From Nautilus pompilius (Eukaryota; Mollusca; Cephalopoda; Nautilida; Nautilidae), in contig JACATO010000120.1 of the NCBI GenBank assembly GCA_018389105.1, positions 62,001 through 126,000 of the forward strand: a DNA stretch of 64,000 nt. The letters are read 5' to 3'. This document shows, one piece after another, positions 24,798 through 36,601 of this stretch (positions are counted from its first letter, which is position 1; each line of letters begins with the position of its first letter). The notes under the pieces were generated by a model. The model worked only from the letters and a program-made list of their open reading frames with translations. It had not been told where the DNA came from and searched no databases. The translations under genes and the position numbers were made by a program.

Positions 24798-24860
24798 CTG
24801 TAAATCCAGTCCTACCAAATGGAGCATTTTTCTCATTATTTGATCCTGTTAATATCCAAA
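24798..24860 (-). CDS. Possible upstream exon of the Ig membrane gene
   Basis: A 63-bp stretch with acceptor-like GATAACTGCAG and donor GTATAT. It is open in the frame that ends in phase 1 (WILTGSNNEKNAPFGR then TGFT plus one base), which is the phase needed to join the Ig exon at 23823. The sequence is too short to show homology. An alternative upstream partner with the same phase lies at 36535-36601; one, both or neither may be real. Confidence 0.25.
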
Positions 24861-25439
24861 CTGCAGTTATCAATGGGAATGAGTCCTTTACCATGTGCAT
24901 ACAATTAAAATGCATTTAGTCAGTTTTCCACCTTAAGCCCAATGTGGATGAGTCAAAGAACAGTACAATTTTCCCACTAACTCTGATGATTTTCACAGTT
25001 ACAAACTTTTTAAAACTTAATTATTTCAATTTTTTAAAACTAAGTAAAAAACAAAAGCAGCAAATACAAGTTAGTAGTTACCAAACTTTTTATACAATTA
25101 AGCCACATTAAGTTATCAAATTTGAGAGGGCTGCACTTTGAAACAAGAGAAGTGAAACTTATAACTTTTCTTTCATTTCATTATCATGGAGCGAGAATAA
25201 TGAGGTTCTGTATAATAACAAATAAAATAAATAAACTTGAAAGTACTAAACTAATGAACAAAAATAGATAATTTTAAATAATCAAGATGAAAAAGAATAT
25301 GACAGTAATATTCAGGATGACTTTTAATTTAAAAAAAGTTCTTTGTTATGTCAACAAAAATACAAATCTCAAAAGTCTATAGCCGATGGAGAAAAAGAAA
25401 CTACGTATTTAATTAATGTGATCCATGGGGTTGCATTTT
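24861..25439. other. AT-rich, nothing recognised
   Basis: No coding or repeat structure noted besides poly-A and poly-T tracts. Confidence 0.4.
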
Positions 25440-27170
25440 GTTTTCAAGCACATAGATGTCAAGGTCAGGGTTAATGACACAATATTAATATGCTATGTAA
25501 ATGTTCACCATCTTCATCCTTGAAAAGGTCTGTTCACAAATAAATGTGCTGCCAAAGATTGTGAACATACTTGCTGCAAACATTTTCAGATTGAAAAATG
25601 TGTCAGGTAGGCTAAAATAAAAGTTCAAGAGACTACCTTCCATGTAGATATCTTTGAGAAAACCAGTGGGTTGCAGATCAATCAGCTCCAACTGATACTT
25701 TCAATGGATGTTTCTGGTGACACTGAGAATGAATTCTAAACATTCTTCTTTCTTTGCTATGCTAACCACTGACCCTTCTCTTGAATTCTATCTTCAAGAG
25801 GTTCAGTGCATTAGTATATCTTTCCACTGGAAATGATGAAGGCATGCCTTTACTAGATTTAAGTTCTAGACAGCAAGAAAAGTGTGAAAGATTATCTCTG
25901 CTGACCTGTTTCACAAAAATATCTAATTTTTGTTCAAAGGCTTCAAGCTCAACATACATGTCAGATGCCAGATTTCCTTTTACCCTGTAACTTAAAATTT
26001 AAATTATTCGAGTGCTCGGTTAATTACTCAAGAATGCCATAATCCCAGATACATTCAGTGTCAGAAAAGGCTTCTTGGCTCCTTCCTCTCTCAGTAAGAA
26101 AGATACTGATTTCATGACGAAGAACAAAAAAAGCATATGAAAACCTTTCCTCTGTTAAGCCACCTGACTTCGGCATGATACAACAGATTCTTATAGCCTA
26201 CATCTATTATAGATAGGAAATTTTGGCCATGATGTCTAATAAAACTCACACTTGATAAACAACACTAATTCTCTCATTGGAGAATCCTACTGGACAAGAT
26301 CTGCTGATGGATGATACAGTGAAATTGCATGGTTAGTGCTGAATTTAATTTCCACACTTCTTCATTAATTCTAGCAACAATGCCAGTTCTACTTCCTGCT
26401 ATCAAATGTCATGCTTTTCAACTTATTCCAACTGAAGTTATGTATTTTCACAGATTCACTTACTTTCAAGAACAAATCAGTCACAGTAGTAGTACCTTTC
26501 AAACTCTGCAATGCACACAACTCTTTCATAATTTCAAAGTTAAAGCCTATGCCCCTTATAAAGATTAATAATTGAGCAGTGTCTGTTATGTCATTACTTT
26601 TATCTGATGCTAAAGAAAAATATTTGAATTGTTTTGCCTTGTCACTAAGTGTGGTAAGCAACTTTTCTCCCATATCTTCAACAAGCTGGTGATTGCAGAT
26701 AAACTAACATTCTCAATGGAAGATAATTCATCAGGGCACACATTACTTTCTCTACGCACTTCTTCACAAATATTTCATCTGTGAATGGTCTCCCACTCTC
26801 GGCGGTATATTTAGCCACATGACAACCAGTGACAAAGTTCCATCGACAAACTCATTAAAGATACTTAGCTGCACAGATATAAATTTCTTTAAACTTACTT
26901 ATCTTTTTTTGTTCACACTTCTCCATGGAAAAATGCACAAACTTTTATGCTGAGACTCATAGTGTCTCTTGATATCATATTCCTTAAAAGTAAAAAGAAT
27001 TTCATGTCAGACATATTGCTTTGTTCTTGCATTGGATGAAGAAAAAAATTGTCTGTCTGCCGCTGTCGTTAAGCACACAACATTTCTTTTGATCTTTCGC
27101 TTCTTTGGAGCAGCAGATTTTGTTACTGGCATCATCTACAATGAGGGCTGTGTGTTAACAGCTTTTTGAA
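25440..27170 (-). pseudogene. hAT transposase relic, GTF2IRD2/ZBED-like
   Basis: Third hAT relic, on the minus strand, recognisable from end to end. N-terminal part near 26940-27170: AAPKKRKIKR, then a BED/zinc-finger-like remnant ending YDIKRHYESQHKSL. Middle (26389-26673): MGEKLLTTLSDKAKQFKYF, SLASDKSNDITDTAQLLIFI and FEIMKELCALQSLKGTTT, which match the transposase region found in GTF2IRD2 and related Charlie8-like proteins, including the first catalytic Asp segment ALDES/ASDKS. Then VERYTNALNLLKIEFKRR (about 25780-25835) and the C-terminal end LIDLQPTGFLKD, FGSTFICEQTFSRMK (25500-25690), which is the hAT dimerisation motif FGSTYxCEQxFSxMK. Several frameshifts break it. Terminal repeats not located. 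Not a host gene. Confidence 0.85.
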
Positions 27171-29610
27171 GTAACCTGAAAAAAAAACAATTTTAAGTAA
27201 AATCTATAATTAAATATTTGTCATTTTAATGACATAACTTCACTTTCATTTGCAAAGATAATGCAGAAGGAAGAGACAAACAGAAGGGAGGGGAATTATA
27301 TTTGTGTAATATTGTGTAACCGGAATAACATTTCTTAAAGTAGGCAAAATAAATTCTCATATAGATTTGAAGATCCTATTTTTAAATGTTAACAATAATC
27401 GCTTTTAAAGGTTTTTGTGATTAATAACTTTTAAATTGAATAAATTATAATTTGACACAAATTTTTTATGGATCTGACCTTAGTATATCCCCCAAAATTA
27501 CCGAAATGACACCAGTACCACATACAGACATGCAGCACATTGTTATGCAAGACTGGTCAGAATGAAAGCTATTACAAATCTCTGTGAATTGTGGTCTGAA
27601 TAGTAGAAAACTAGTATGATTCAGCGATGTTCTAACTCACCAGAAAAGTAGGAAGCCGAAAATACTGAGTGTAACGTTTAGATTGAGGTTTTGCAGAAAA
27701 GTGGACAACTGGAACCAAGAACTTGTATATTTGTAAGCTGTCAAGAGCCCCCCCCACTATCATGACTCATATAATCAAATACATAGGCATGCTGTCATTG
27801 GTGATGACATGACTGATGATGTAGGCTGGCGATGCTCCCTATGACTAGTATAAGGAGAAAGCACTTGAACATCATGTTGCCTCGACCTGACCTTGATAAT
27901 CACTGCTTTCCCCTATCATTTCTTATGCCAGGATAGACTGAGACCAATCTTTCATATGTAAGCTTGGTCCCTCAGAGGAGAGGACTCGCTTTGCAGCAGC
28001 AAACGAGGCAGTGACTGATGCATAAACATGTGTTCCATGTTAATTAGTCAAAGGATATAGTGGGCCAGTTTTCAATTGTGAAGGTTGGTTGTCACCCATT
28101 GCTTGATGTTAACCAGTTTTGAATAAAAATTAAAAAAATTATTATTCTTGATGCAAGTGCTTTTGCCAGTCACCGACCAACAGGATCATGTATCAGGTGT
28201 ATTTGCGACAAAAGTTTCACAGAAAAGATATTACAACACAGAGAACCCAGTTTTTGATGAACAAGCGCAACAGATTGCACAACCATCAAACATGGGAACA
28301 ACTGCATCAGGTTTAAGATAAGATTCAGTGATGGAGGAAATCCAATCTCAGACTGTCATCCTGGGCTGTTCCCTGCAAAGGTGGAAAAGATGGGCAGTTC
28401 TTTTGGTGAAGAGAGAAAACATGGCCACCTCAAGTCGGCTCTTATGATGAGTGGCTTCTTCAGAAGAGAAGTTCAATGAAATATTTTCAAAACCAAATTG
28501 AAATATGGAAACTTCATGGATCCCTTGAAAGGCAGTCTGGTGACCCCTACTCTAAGCAATGTTCTTTATTCTGCCTAACTGCTCCCAATTCCCTGACGTT
28601 TGGTTCCATTACAATCATACCACTGTCAGGGTCCTATCATACTAGAGGCTTGGTCACATGCTCAATTCCACAGCTGTCAATTAATGTTGCTTCACAGATA
28701 GCCTCCCCACATAAGCAGTTTAATCCCTCAATGATAGCTGATGTAGCTGTATTGTAGACTGACTGGAGTAAAACAAACAAATGAGATGTTGTCATTTCTA
28801 ATTTACCTAAGAGTTTCCAGAATGCTCACTGTGAAAGGTGATCTGACATCCAACTGCACAGACCATTTTGCTGGTATCTTTTTATCTGTTAAAGAAAAAA
28901 GCTTTTCTCATTTTGAATTATTTCACCTGATAAAATTTTGTGATTGTCACTGTGCTTTTCAACGTGTGTCTCAGCTAAATTTATCATTTTATTATTTTTC
29001 TCATGAATGCCTAACAGGGACACTTTACTAAGATTAGTATAAATTTACCAATTAACCTATGTAATTAATGTGGGGGAAGTAACCAGGGGCCTCTATGGAT
29101 TAATTCAAAATTTTACTTATACAATTCACGAATAAGCACGTTCCTTATTACACATCTAAACTTCAGGGAACCACTAGTCAAACATTATAGCTCCAAAATA
29201 CTTATTCTAATGAAAACCACAAACAAGACTCAAGTAAATTATTTCAAAATGAATTAATGCAAGTTTTTTTTAAATAAACCAGTTTTGCATAGCACATACT
29301 GAAATTATACCAGCAAAACAAAGACAATCATAAAGGAAGCTTTACGAGTTTTATAATGCAAGTTGAATGTATGTATTAAGCAAAACTTGTGAACAATAGT
29401 GACAGTTACTTCCCTTTCAACAAAGAATGCATATCAGCATTTTCTGACAGACAGAATCCAGTTGACCAAAATCACAATAAATGCTAGTTGTTAATAATAG
29501 AAAACAAACTAATTTCTGGAAGAATCAACAGGTTGCAAAGAAATAGTTCTCAATTTGATACACAAGCTTTGCTGAAATATGGTTGAGTGGTGGCTAATTG
29601 CATGCTTGTA
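27171..29610. other. Intergenic, unclassified
   Basis: Mixed-composition sequence. Between about 27480 and 28780 the base composition is less AT-rich and several frames are open for 80-93 codons (for example 28476-28757 plus), which suggests an old repeat, but no family is recognised. C run at 27752-27758. Confidence 0.35.
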
Positions 29611-29612
29611 GC

Positions 29613-29735
29613 ATGGCTACTAGTGAAGTTGCTCTTGCTACTTTCCACCTGGATGATTTAAGTAAAGACCAGGTGTGGAAAATTCTTGAAGAAAAACACG
29701 TCTTCGTCACTGGCCACAAAGAAAACAGGCTCTGA
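29613..29735 (+). CDS. Small 40-residue open frame, coding-like
   Basis: An ATG-initiated frame starting MATSEVALATFHLDDLSK and continuing DQVWKILEEKHVFVTGHKEN before a TGA. The amphipathic, charged composition and the look of a continued frame after a shift (ERLIN, then VVDIKKLLL) suggest the start of a formerly longer protein, possibly from a transposon. I do not recognise the family. Weak evidence; may be chance. Confidence 0.25.
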   Translation: MATSEVALATFHLDDLSKDQVWKILEEKHVFVTGHKENRL

Positions 29736-29739
29736 GAGA

Positions 29740-31950
29740 CTAATTAATGCTGGTGGTTGACATCAAAAAACTTCTTTTAATAATTTCATGCGTAAACTGT
29801 CACTCAACACCTGATATCATTCAAATATAGTTAAGCATATGTTAAAATGACATTCTTGTGAGAGAGCTGTGCAGTACAATAGTTTTCTTCACAGGTATCA
29901 CAGCCATTTCTCACACTCACCATCTGAATGGATGGCTGAAGTTGGTTTTAAAAGTTAAATGCAAAGAAACTGTGTGTGCTGTATGATGGGGTGTGTGAAG
30001 CAGCCTAGAGGCATGAAGACAAGAGTGAGGCTGTTGGAAAACCAGACGCCTTTCTCGGTACAGGGTCAAGTATATTTCAGAGCATGCAAGCAATATAACG
30101 TGAGTTGAGACAGACTGTGGCAATGGTAGACAGGCAAAGAAGCCAACCTTCCCACCAGCAACTGCAGGACGACTTGTGGTCAATTTTGAAGCGCACTCAT
30201 TGAGTGTATGGTGCTAAAGGCCTGTCAGTAGAAAGTTTGTGGTCCAGTACACGGAAGCCACCTTGTTTTTTTTTTTAAATTAAACCGTGGGATGACACAG
30301 ATTTTCTAAAATAATGAGATTTCTGAATTCGGACTTAAAGACAACCAGAAGCCGTGCTCTTAAATATGACCTTGCATCTGACGTATGGAACTGGTTTATT
30401 GCCAAACATCATTCTCTGCTAAAAACCAGAAGAGAACATTAGTCAACAAGCAGCTTTTCTCAATAAAGTGTCAGCAGATGCAGTATATGGCCAGCAAACC
30501 AGAGAAAGTCATTAAAGTTTTGACTTTAGAAGTTGAGTCAAAATCTCTCTGGGCAAGCTCAAGAATTATCTAGCTAACCAAATGCTAGGTGAAAATGTGG
30601 TTCTTTACCTAATGGAACCCTAAAACAGATGCAGGACAGAAGTAAACAGCAAAATACATATTAAGAGAGGACTTCTACCATAAGCAATGAACCTGAACAC
30701 AGAACTCTCTCCTACCACCCTGCTAAAGCACACCTTAAGCAATCTTGTCAAACTAAAAACAAAAAAAAGGGGGGGAGTATCAGAAATCCCTCAAAAATGG
30801 CAGAACCACTGGAATCACCGTGTCCAATCAAAAGAAGAGCCTTTAGTTTTGTAAGAATAAATTTTGTTTTAGAACTTTTTTTAATCAGACCTCATATGTT
30901 GAGGAAAAACAAATTACAAGGCATGTAACAGAACAGAACTTAGAGCGTGTGACTTTCCTGCTAGCCAAACGACACAGTGCCAGATCACAAAACGCAAGGG
31001 AAACACTACACCCGACAATCAAACTGACAGGTGCACTGTACTTGCAACAGCAGGTTTTTAATGTCACACAGTTTATTAAAAAATTTTAGTACTGTTGTGC
31101 ATGAACATGTTGAACGACAACAACAACAACAAAAATTAATATTTTCATGACTTTTAATACAGTGGTCAGGCTCCGGTAGTTCTAGGGTTAAGTGTTAGTA
31201 GTTGATAAAGTGGATTAACTGTAAAAATGGCTCAAGCTGTAATTTCAAATATTTCAGCTGCCACTTCATAAGGGCCTTGTGTATGTGGAAATAAACACTA
31301 GTAACTGTATTGGTTTTCTTTCAGGGGAGGTATTGATTATACCTCTAACTGCCCAGATATAGGCCGTCTACAAATTAATTCAATTTTGTGTGTGTTAAAG
31401 TAAAAAAATATGTTATGTAATAAAGGGAAACTAACTATTCACATACTGACAAGGTTTTTGAAACTGGGTACTCACCACTAAGCTGTCCATAAATTCCTTC
31501 ACTATCTATTTATATAAAATCACTTTTGAATCTTTCCTTAATCTTCTAATTGAAAAACACATTTCTGAATCATTGCATAATAGTGATTACAATTCTATAA
31601 ATTTAGGTTTATAAATTAATAATAATGAAAGTAGTGTGGAATTTTAACAGAGATGAAATGCAGCTAATGGGAAAATGTGAGATTCAGTTACCATAATTGG
31701 CATATGATTTCAGCTGCTGTAAGTCAGGGTTAATAGGGAATGGAATACATTTCACACGTTTAATAGATTCTTGTGACAAATCTATTCACAAAACATACAT
31801 AAAGTACAACCTGGATGGATGACTGGCAAAGTTATGTGAACTTCATAGCAGAAACAAATGCAATATTAAAACTACTACAGTTTTACCAAAGCCAAATAAT
31901 TCATGTTTATGATTTAAAAAATCATTATACATGAATATGGCCAGTTAAAG
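29740..31950. other. Intergenic, no recognised gene
   Basis: Short frames only. Contains an A7-G7-type homopolymer junction near 30764-30777 and a CAA microsatellite near 31118-31132. Confidence 0.4.
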
Positions 31951-31959
31951 ATGAACAGG

Positions 31960-33420
31960 GTTATCTAGTACTCTTGCCTGGGAGTGAAATGAATAGGAGC
32001 CAGCCAGTAACTTCAGAGAGTTTGGTTAGAAATTTGAGTCATGATGGTGTCACTAGCTGAGGCAGTCTCTAGAGGGGGGGGGGTGTTGTAGTGAGTGTAG
32101 TGCAGTAGACCCATCTGGTCCTACAGGGAGAGCCGAGCTCCAACAGGAGGGTGCAAGGCTAAATACCCCATCCCGCTCTGGAAGTGATCCAGAAGATAAA
32201 CAACAGTGACTTGAGTGCTGTTATGTGAGTGCCATAACTGCAACAAGAAAACAAGAGCAGAGACTATTGCTGTCTGATTCTGAGGGCAAGGCAGGTGACT
32301 TCAGCACCAGTCTGAGCATGTTAAACTGATGTTGGGAGAAATGGCCAGCCTCACTGATTGAAGCAGGCAACATGGCCAAGGTTAGAAAATAGATAATGGA
32401 GAGAGAGAGAGATTGCTCTTCCTCAACTATCAACAGATTCAGGGAGTCACTTCAGTCACCACAAGGCAGGCATTTGGTGATAGCTACAGTGATGCCCTGC
32501 CAAAACCCAATGGGACTATGGAGATTGCCCGTAAAACAGACCACAATGCTGAGTTCCGCTCCAGAATACCACTGGAGGTAAAGGAATGGGTTAGACCTGA
32601 AAGGAGGCAACTGGGTAAGAGTGTGAGAGCTTCCTCTAGCAGCCCCCAAGGATGTTCTGGTTTTTGCCGTTGGGAGTACATAGTAAAATACTGATGGATT
32701 TCAAGTATAATATACTACTGGACCTGTCATCTCTCTCAGGAGAGAGAGAAGTGAGAAAGATGCTTGTTCGGAAAGCTATTGCATGGAGGATTACAGGTAC
32801 AGTCCAGTCAGATGTACAAGATAATTATCCTGAAAAAAAAACAAAAAAAACAGCCTGGGCAGCTGCTCTTTAATCCAGTGGGCAGAATTAATGCCGAGTG
32901 CTTGAGTCATGCATGAGGAGGGTGTTATGGTGATGGAAGTGTCTATAATCCCCATCTGAAGCTGCTGGACAGTTGGCAAATACCAAAAACACAGTGGCAT
33001 TCCTGGTGAGAGTCAAGCTGGGCAAGTGGCAAAGCCGCAAACATGGGAATTAGGACCAAGAGTGCTGAGGGCACTAAGGTACAAATGCCAAGCCTGGCAG
33101 GAAACAAAGAAAAGATCCTCTCCACCCCACAACTTGTAACAGCAAAGACAGCGGTCACATCTCCAAAAAAGAAAACAAAAGGCAAGAGAAGTAAATCAGG
33201 TTTCCAAGCTCTTCTATCCCATACTACCAAGGGAAAAAAAAGCAAGAGAGCAGCCCAAAGTGCCCCTCCACAGTAATAAGCGAGTGGAAGATGCTTCACC
33301 TATATCAGCCCATGAGACCCAAATGATAGTTAAGTTGCCTGGTAACAATGCAGTGTTCACAGCCGGTGAGTTTGGCACATACAGGTGCACACTTAGGTAG
33401 GTCCTTCCATTTAGCTGATT
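31960..33420 (+). repeat. Unclassified repeat, possibly LINE 5' part
   Basis: Composition changes sharply from AT-rich to balanced at about 31960. It includes a G10 run (32073-32082), frames open for 60-118 codons on both strands, and a basic stretch (33163-33260: KKKTKGKRSKSGF, then TTKGKKSKRA) of the kind seen in nucleic-acid-binding ORF1 proteins. It lies just upstream, same strand, of the LINE endonuclease-like relic. The link is inference; no zinc knuckle or RRM is visible. Confidence 0.25.
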
Positions 33421-33759
33421 TTTTTTGGATAGTTACTTAATTTAACATCCACCACAGACAAAAACTTTTTGATGCCTTTTTAAGTTAGTTAGTTAAAACT
33501 TACACAGATGTTTCCTGCCTGCAGCATGGGTTACATCTCAATGCCAGGCAGCAGTAGACTAAATCTGTCAGGTGGAAGCTCTGTAACTTAGATTCCACTG
33601 CGCATAAACACATAGTAGTTATTCTATTTCACTCAAAGTGATAATACTCTGTGTTTAATCATAGTTAACATTAAACTAGGAGATCGAATAAAGGTGCTGA
33701 ACATCTCATATATATGTTCCCAACGTTCTGAGAAAACATATCGATGTCTTTCAGAGTTT

Positions 33760-34900
33760 CAACTTAGCATTAGAAGAAAAAAAAAGTTCTTCCTGCAGAC
33801 CTAGATTGTGTGATGGGTGACTTTATTTGCATCCTAGACCATGACTTAGATAAGCAGAGACTAGAAACAACCACAAGATGCATTTATGTGGAGTGCCACA
33901 ACTGCCAGCCTTGTGCTCACAGTTTGGCCTGGTAGATGCTTTTAGAACTAAATACTCAATACTGTAATAGGTATAGTGTAGCCACAACATAGATAAACTC
34001 TACATTAGTGCTAAACTTGTACTGATCTTGCAGGATGCCACACATGATTTCCTGGAGCAATTGCTCCCAACTTAGAGCTAACAACTCAGAGTAGGAACCA
34101 AAGGACCTATTACTTGGAAACTCAACACCTCTATTCTGACAGAATCAGAACATGACAAGTGCAACCAATCGTTTTGGGAAGATTGAAAAATGCAACTAAA
34201 AAGGTTCTCAAATATCACTAAATGGTGGGACATAGGGAAACTGACAATGAAGGAACTCAGCATAGAATATTACCAGATCAAAAGTGTGTGTAGGCAGTAA
34301 GCTTAAACTAAACAGTGTAGCATCAAGCTCCCCTAATGTAGATAGAATCTATGCCAGTAAAAAAGAGCTAACAGACTTAACTAGTACCAAAGCATAGGCC
34401 GTTAGCAAAAAAGCTTTCTGTGGATTAGAAAAGACTAGGGTAGAAGGTAAATTAATGAATAGTTGGAAAACAAACAATGGTTGCACCATCACTAAAATAA
34501 GTAGTATCATCTAAGCAGCAGCTTGGTATTATAAACAGCTGTATACCAGGGAGAGGACTTTTCCTAGAGTTCAGCACTCTTTTAGTCAACTCAAAAGTAA
34601 ACTGGGCCCTTATAGAAGTTGAGCTTTTGTGAAGACTCCATAACAGAAACCTAACCAAAAGATGCCATTTGGGCATTAAATAACAATAGATTCTCTGGAA
34701 GCAATTAACTTATGCCCAAGTTCTATAAAAATTTGAATATCTACTAGTTGGTGATCTAATAACCATATAAAGCCTTTATTTAACACAGATAAGAGAGTGA
34801 TAGCCACCCAAAGCAGAAAAACCAGAATCCACCAAAAGTTTAGCAATAACCCCAGCAGATTTCAAAATATGGAGTAAGAACAAAATAACCTTCACGGGAG
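33760..34900 (+). pseudogene. LINE endonuclease/RT relic (L1/Tx1-like)
   Basis: Plus-strand remains of a non-LTR retrotransposon ORF2. The APE-type endonuclease piece reads ADLDCVMGDFICILDHDLDKQ (about 33797-33860), matching the GDFNcilD motif. Later frames give LVDAF near 33930, then TWKLNTSILTESEH (about 34108-34155), matching the WKLNtsLL segment that follows the endonuclease in L1/Tx1 clade proteins, and INSCIPGRGLFLEF (about 34530-34570), similar to the pre-catalytic RT segment VPGRsIfdN. Stops and frameshifts are frequent and no FADD box was found. Clade placement rests on short motifs only, so I give moderate confidence. Confidence 0.45.
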
Positions 34901-34929
34901 GAAATACAGTTAAAACAGAAGGAATAATA

Positions 34930-35790
34930 AACCACCCTGTACACCTGGTGTCACGTGGCTTGTATCTTCATCTAGCACGGCCCATCCAAGAGCTGGAGTA
35001 TAGGAGGGTTGTCTACTTCCATGGGACAACTCTAAAAGATCAGACCGGACCACTCGGTCATCCTCAGCGTCTTTACCTGTGGGACCTGGTCCAGCACAGA
35101 CTTGATCTGTGTGTTGACTCCTGATAATAAACAGGGCCGTCTTTCAACCTTCTCTGCTCAGCGGGCAGCCGCTGGACGGCAAATCAAATTAACATTCAGA
35201 AAAAAGATGCGCATCCATTATCTCCAGGGCAAAGAGTTAATTCCGTACGTTTAGATCATAAAAGCAGATAAATTTCACTCGACTTACGATGGGAGGTCCT
35301 CAGTCGAAAAACTCCTTCAGCCGGCGGCAAAGAAAACAAATGAAGAGTAGCAGCCAGCCATTAATTGTAAGCATCATCCGGCGAGGTCATCGGTCACAGA
35401 AACCTGCCCTTTTCTCTGTCACCTAAAATTGATATTCTCTTAGAGCTCACGGGGACAGAGAGAGAAAAAACCCAGTTCAGAGTAAATTACACTTCTTCCA
35501 CCTTCGGGAAGGAGTTTGGTGGCCGGCTACCCCCTCATGGCCTCACAGGGTGGGGACCCAACCTCGGTACACCTCAGTTAGAAACTTTCTAGCCTCAGTC
35601 AGTGTAAAAACAAAACAAAGCGAGATTGGGTCCCTGACCAGGTCCACTCTCTCACCTTAAGGGTCGTCTGTAGTGATGCAGCCTTCCCAGCTGGGGAAGT
35701 ATAGCATCATGGCCCATCCAACTAGGAAAGGTCTCTCTCGCTCGCTCACACACACACCCACCCACCCCCTGGAATGCTGTTTTCAAATAT
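34930..35790. repeat. GC-rich island, unclassified
   Basis: This stretch is much richer in G and C, with scattered CpG, than the AT-rich surroundings, and it ends in a mixed microsatellite. It contains no exon-like frame that I can support. It could be the 3' part of the LINE, an unrelated repeat, or a CpG-island-like promoter of an unseen gene. Confidence 0.35.
35731..35770. repeat. CT/CA microsatellite
   Basis: Runs of TCTC, CTCGCTCG, CACACACACA and CCCACCCACCCC follow each other without interruption. Confidence 0.9.
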
Positions 35791-36534
35791 TATAAAGAGG
35801 GTTATGGTAACTTTATGAAAGAAAATTTTATTATTCATACTTAGATATGACATCATATAAGTACTTCCTTAAATATGGGTAGGTGAAGCCTCACTTCGTT
35901 CTTCACAACCACAGCCTGCAGTATAGTCCACTTAGACTTTGTTGTAACTAGTTTTTCACACATTGACTGGGGTTAAGCATGTGTAGAGGTCCATTACAAA
36001 GTTAAGTTTGAGAGAATCTTCAGTTGAGCAGCTTGAAAAGCTTCCCTGAGAGAGCTAAAGGCCACAATTCTCTCTCTCCAGTCCAGCAGCCCCTAATTGA
36101 CCTCCAGCCAGCTATGTCAGTGAGGGAGGGTTGGCTTCACATGCAAAAATTGGTATCCAAACTTGACTTACATCATTTCTAACTAGAAAAAAATTCAACT
36201 TAGGACAATATGATAAACTACAACTCATGCACACAAAAAAGGGTAACTCTCGATGAAAGTCTTTTTAAATCGTAATTATTTTACTTCCAGAACAGCATTC
36301 TAGTCCATTTCCACCACTGCTTATGGTTCTAGTAGAGATCATTGAGCTGGGCTTTCTATTCATCTGTTGTTGTTTTAATGAAACATTTGATTTCAAATTA
36401 GAGCTGGAATGCATTGACATCAGCCAGTTTATCTTAGTAATGTATTGCATCATCTCACTTATACCAGTATGATTTGTTAAAAACAAGCTGACAGAATGCA
36501 TTTTAAACAGGGCTAATTAGCAGAATACTTATAC
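35791..36534. other. Intergenic, nothing recognised
   Basis: A 78-codon minus frame at 36265-36501 shows no domain. No other structure. Confidence 0.4.
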
Positions 36535-36601
36535 CTGGTGCTTCTGTGTAGTCTTTAGTACTCAGAGCTGCACTAGTTGCTGGGGCTTTTAGATTTTTTA
36601 A
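36535..36601 (-). CDS. Possible exon, Ser/Thr/Ala/Pro-rich linker
   Basis: A 67-bp stretch with acceptor-like CCTTTTTAG and donor GTATAAGT. It translates as LKNLKAPATSAALST then KDYTEAP plus one base (phase 1), the phase needed to join the Ig-domain exon at 23823. Such a linker would fit the outside part of a membrane protein. The 12.7-kb distance and the absence of homology leave this as a candidate only. Confidence 0.3.

Noticed and set aside
32943..33299. 118-codon minus-strand frame with several hydrophobic segments
   Set aside because: Overlaps a Lys-rich plus-strand frame whose complement would give hydrophobic Leu/Phe runs; no homology or splice context seen.
36265..36501. 78-codon minus frame as an additional Ig exon
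   Set aside because: No Trp/DxGxY pattern, and flanking sites do not give a consistent phase with the known exons.
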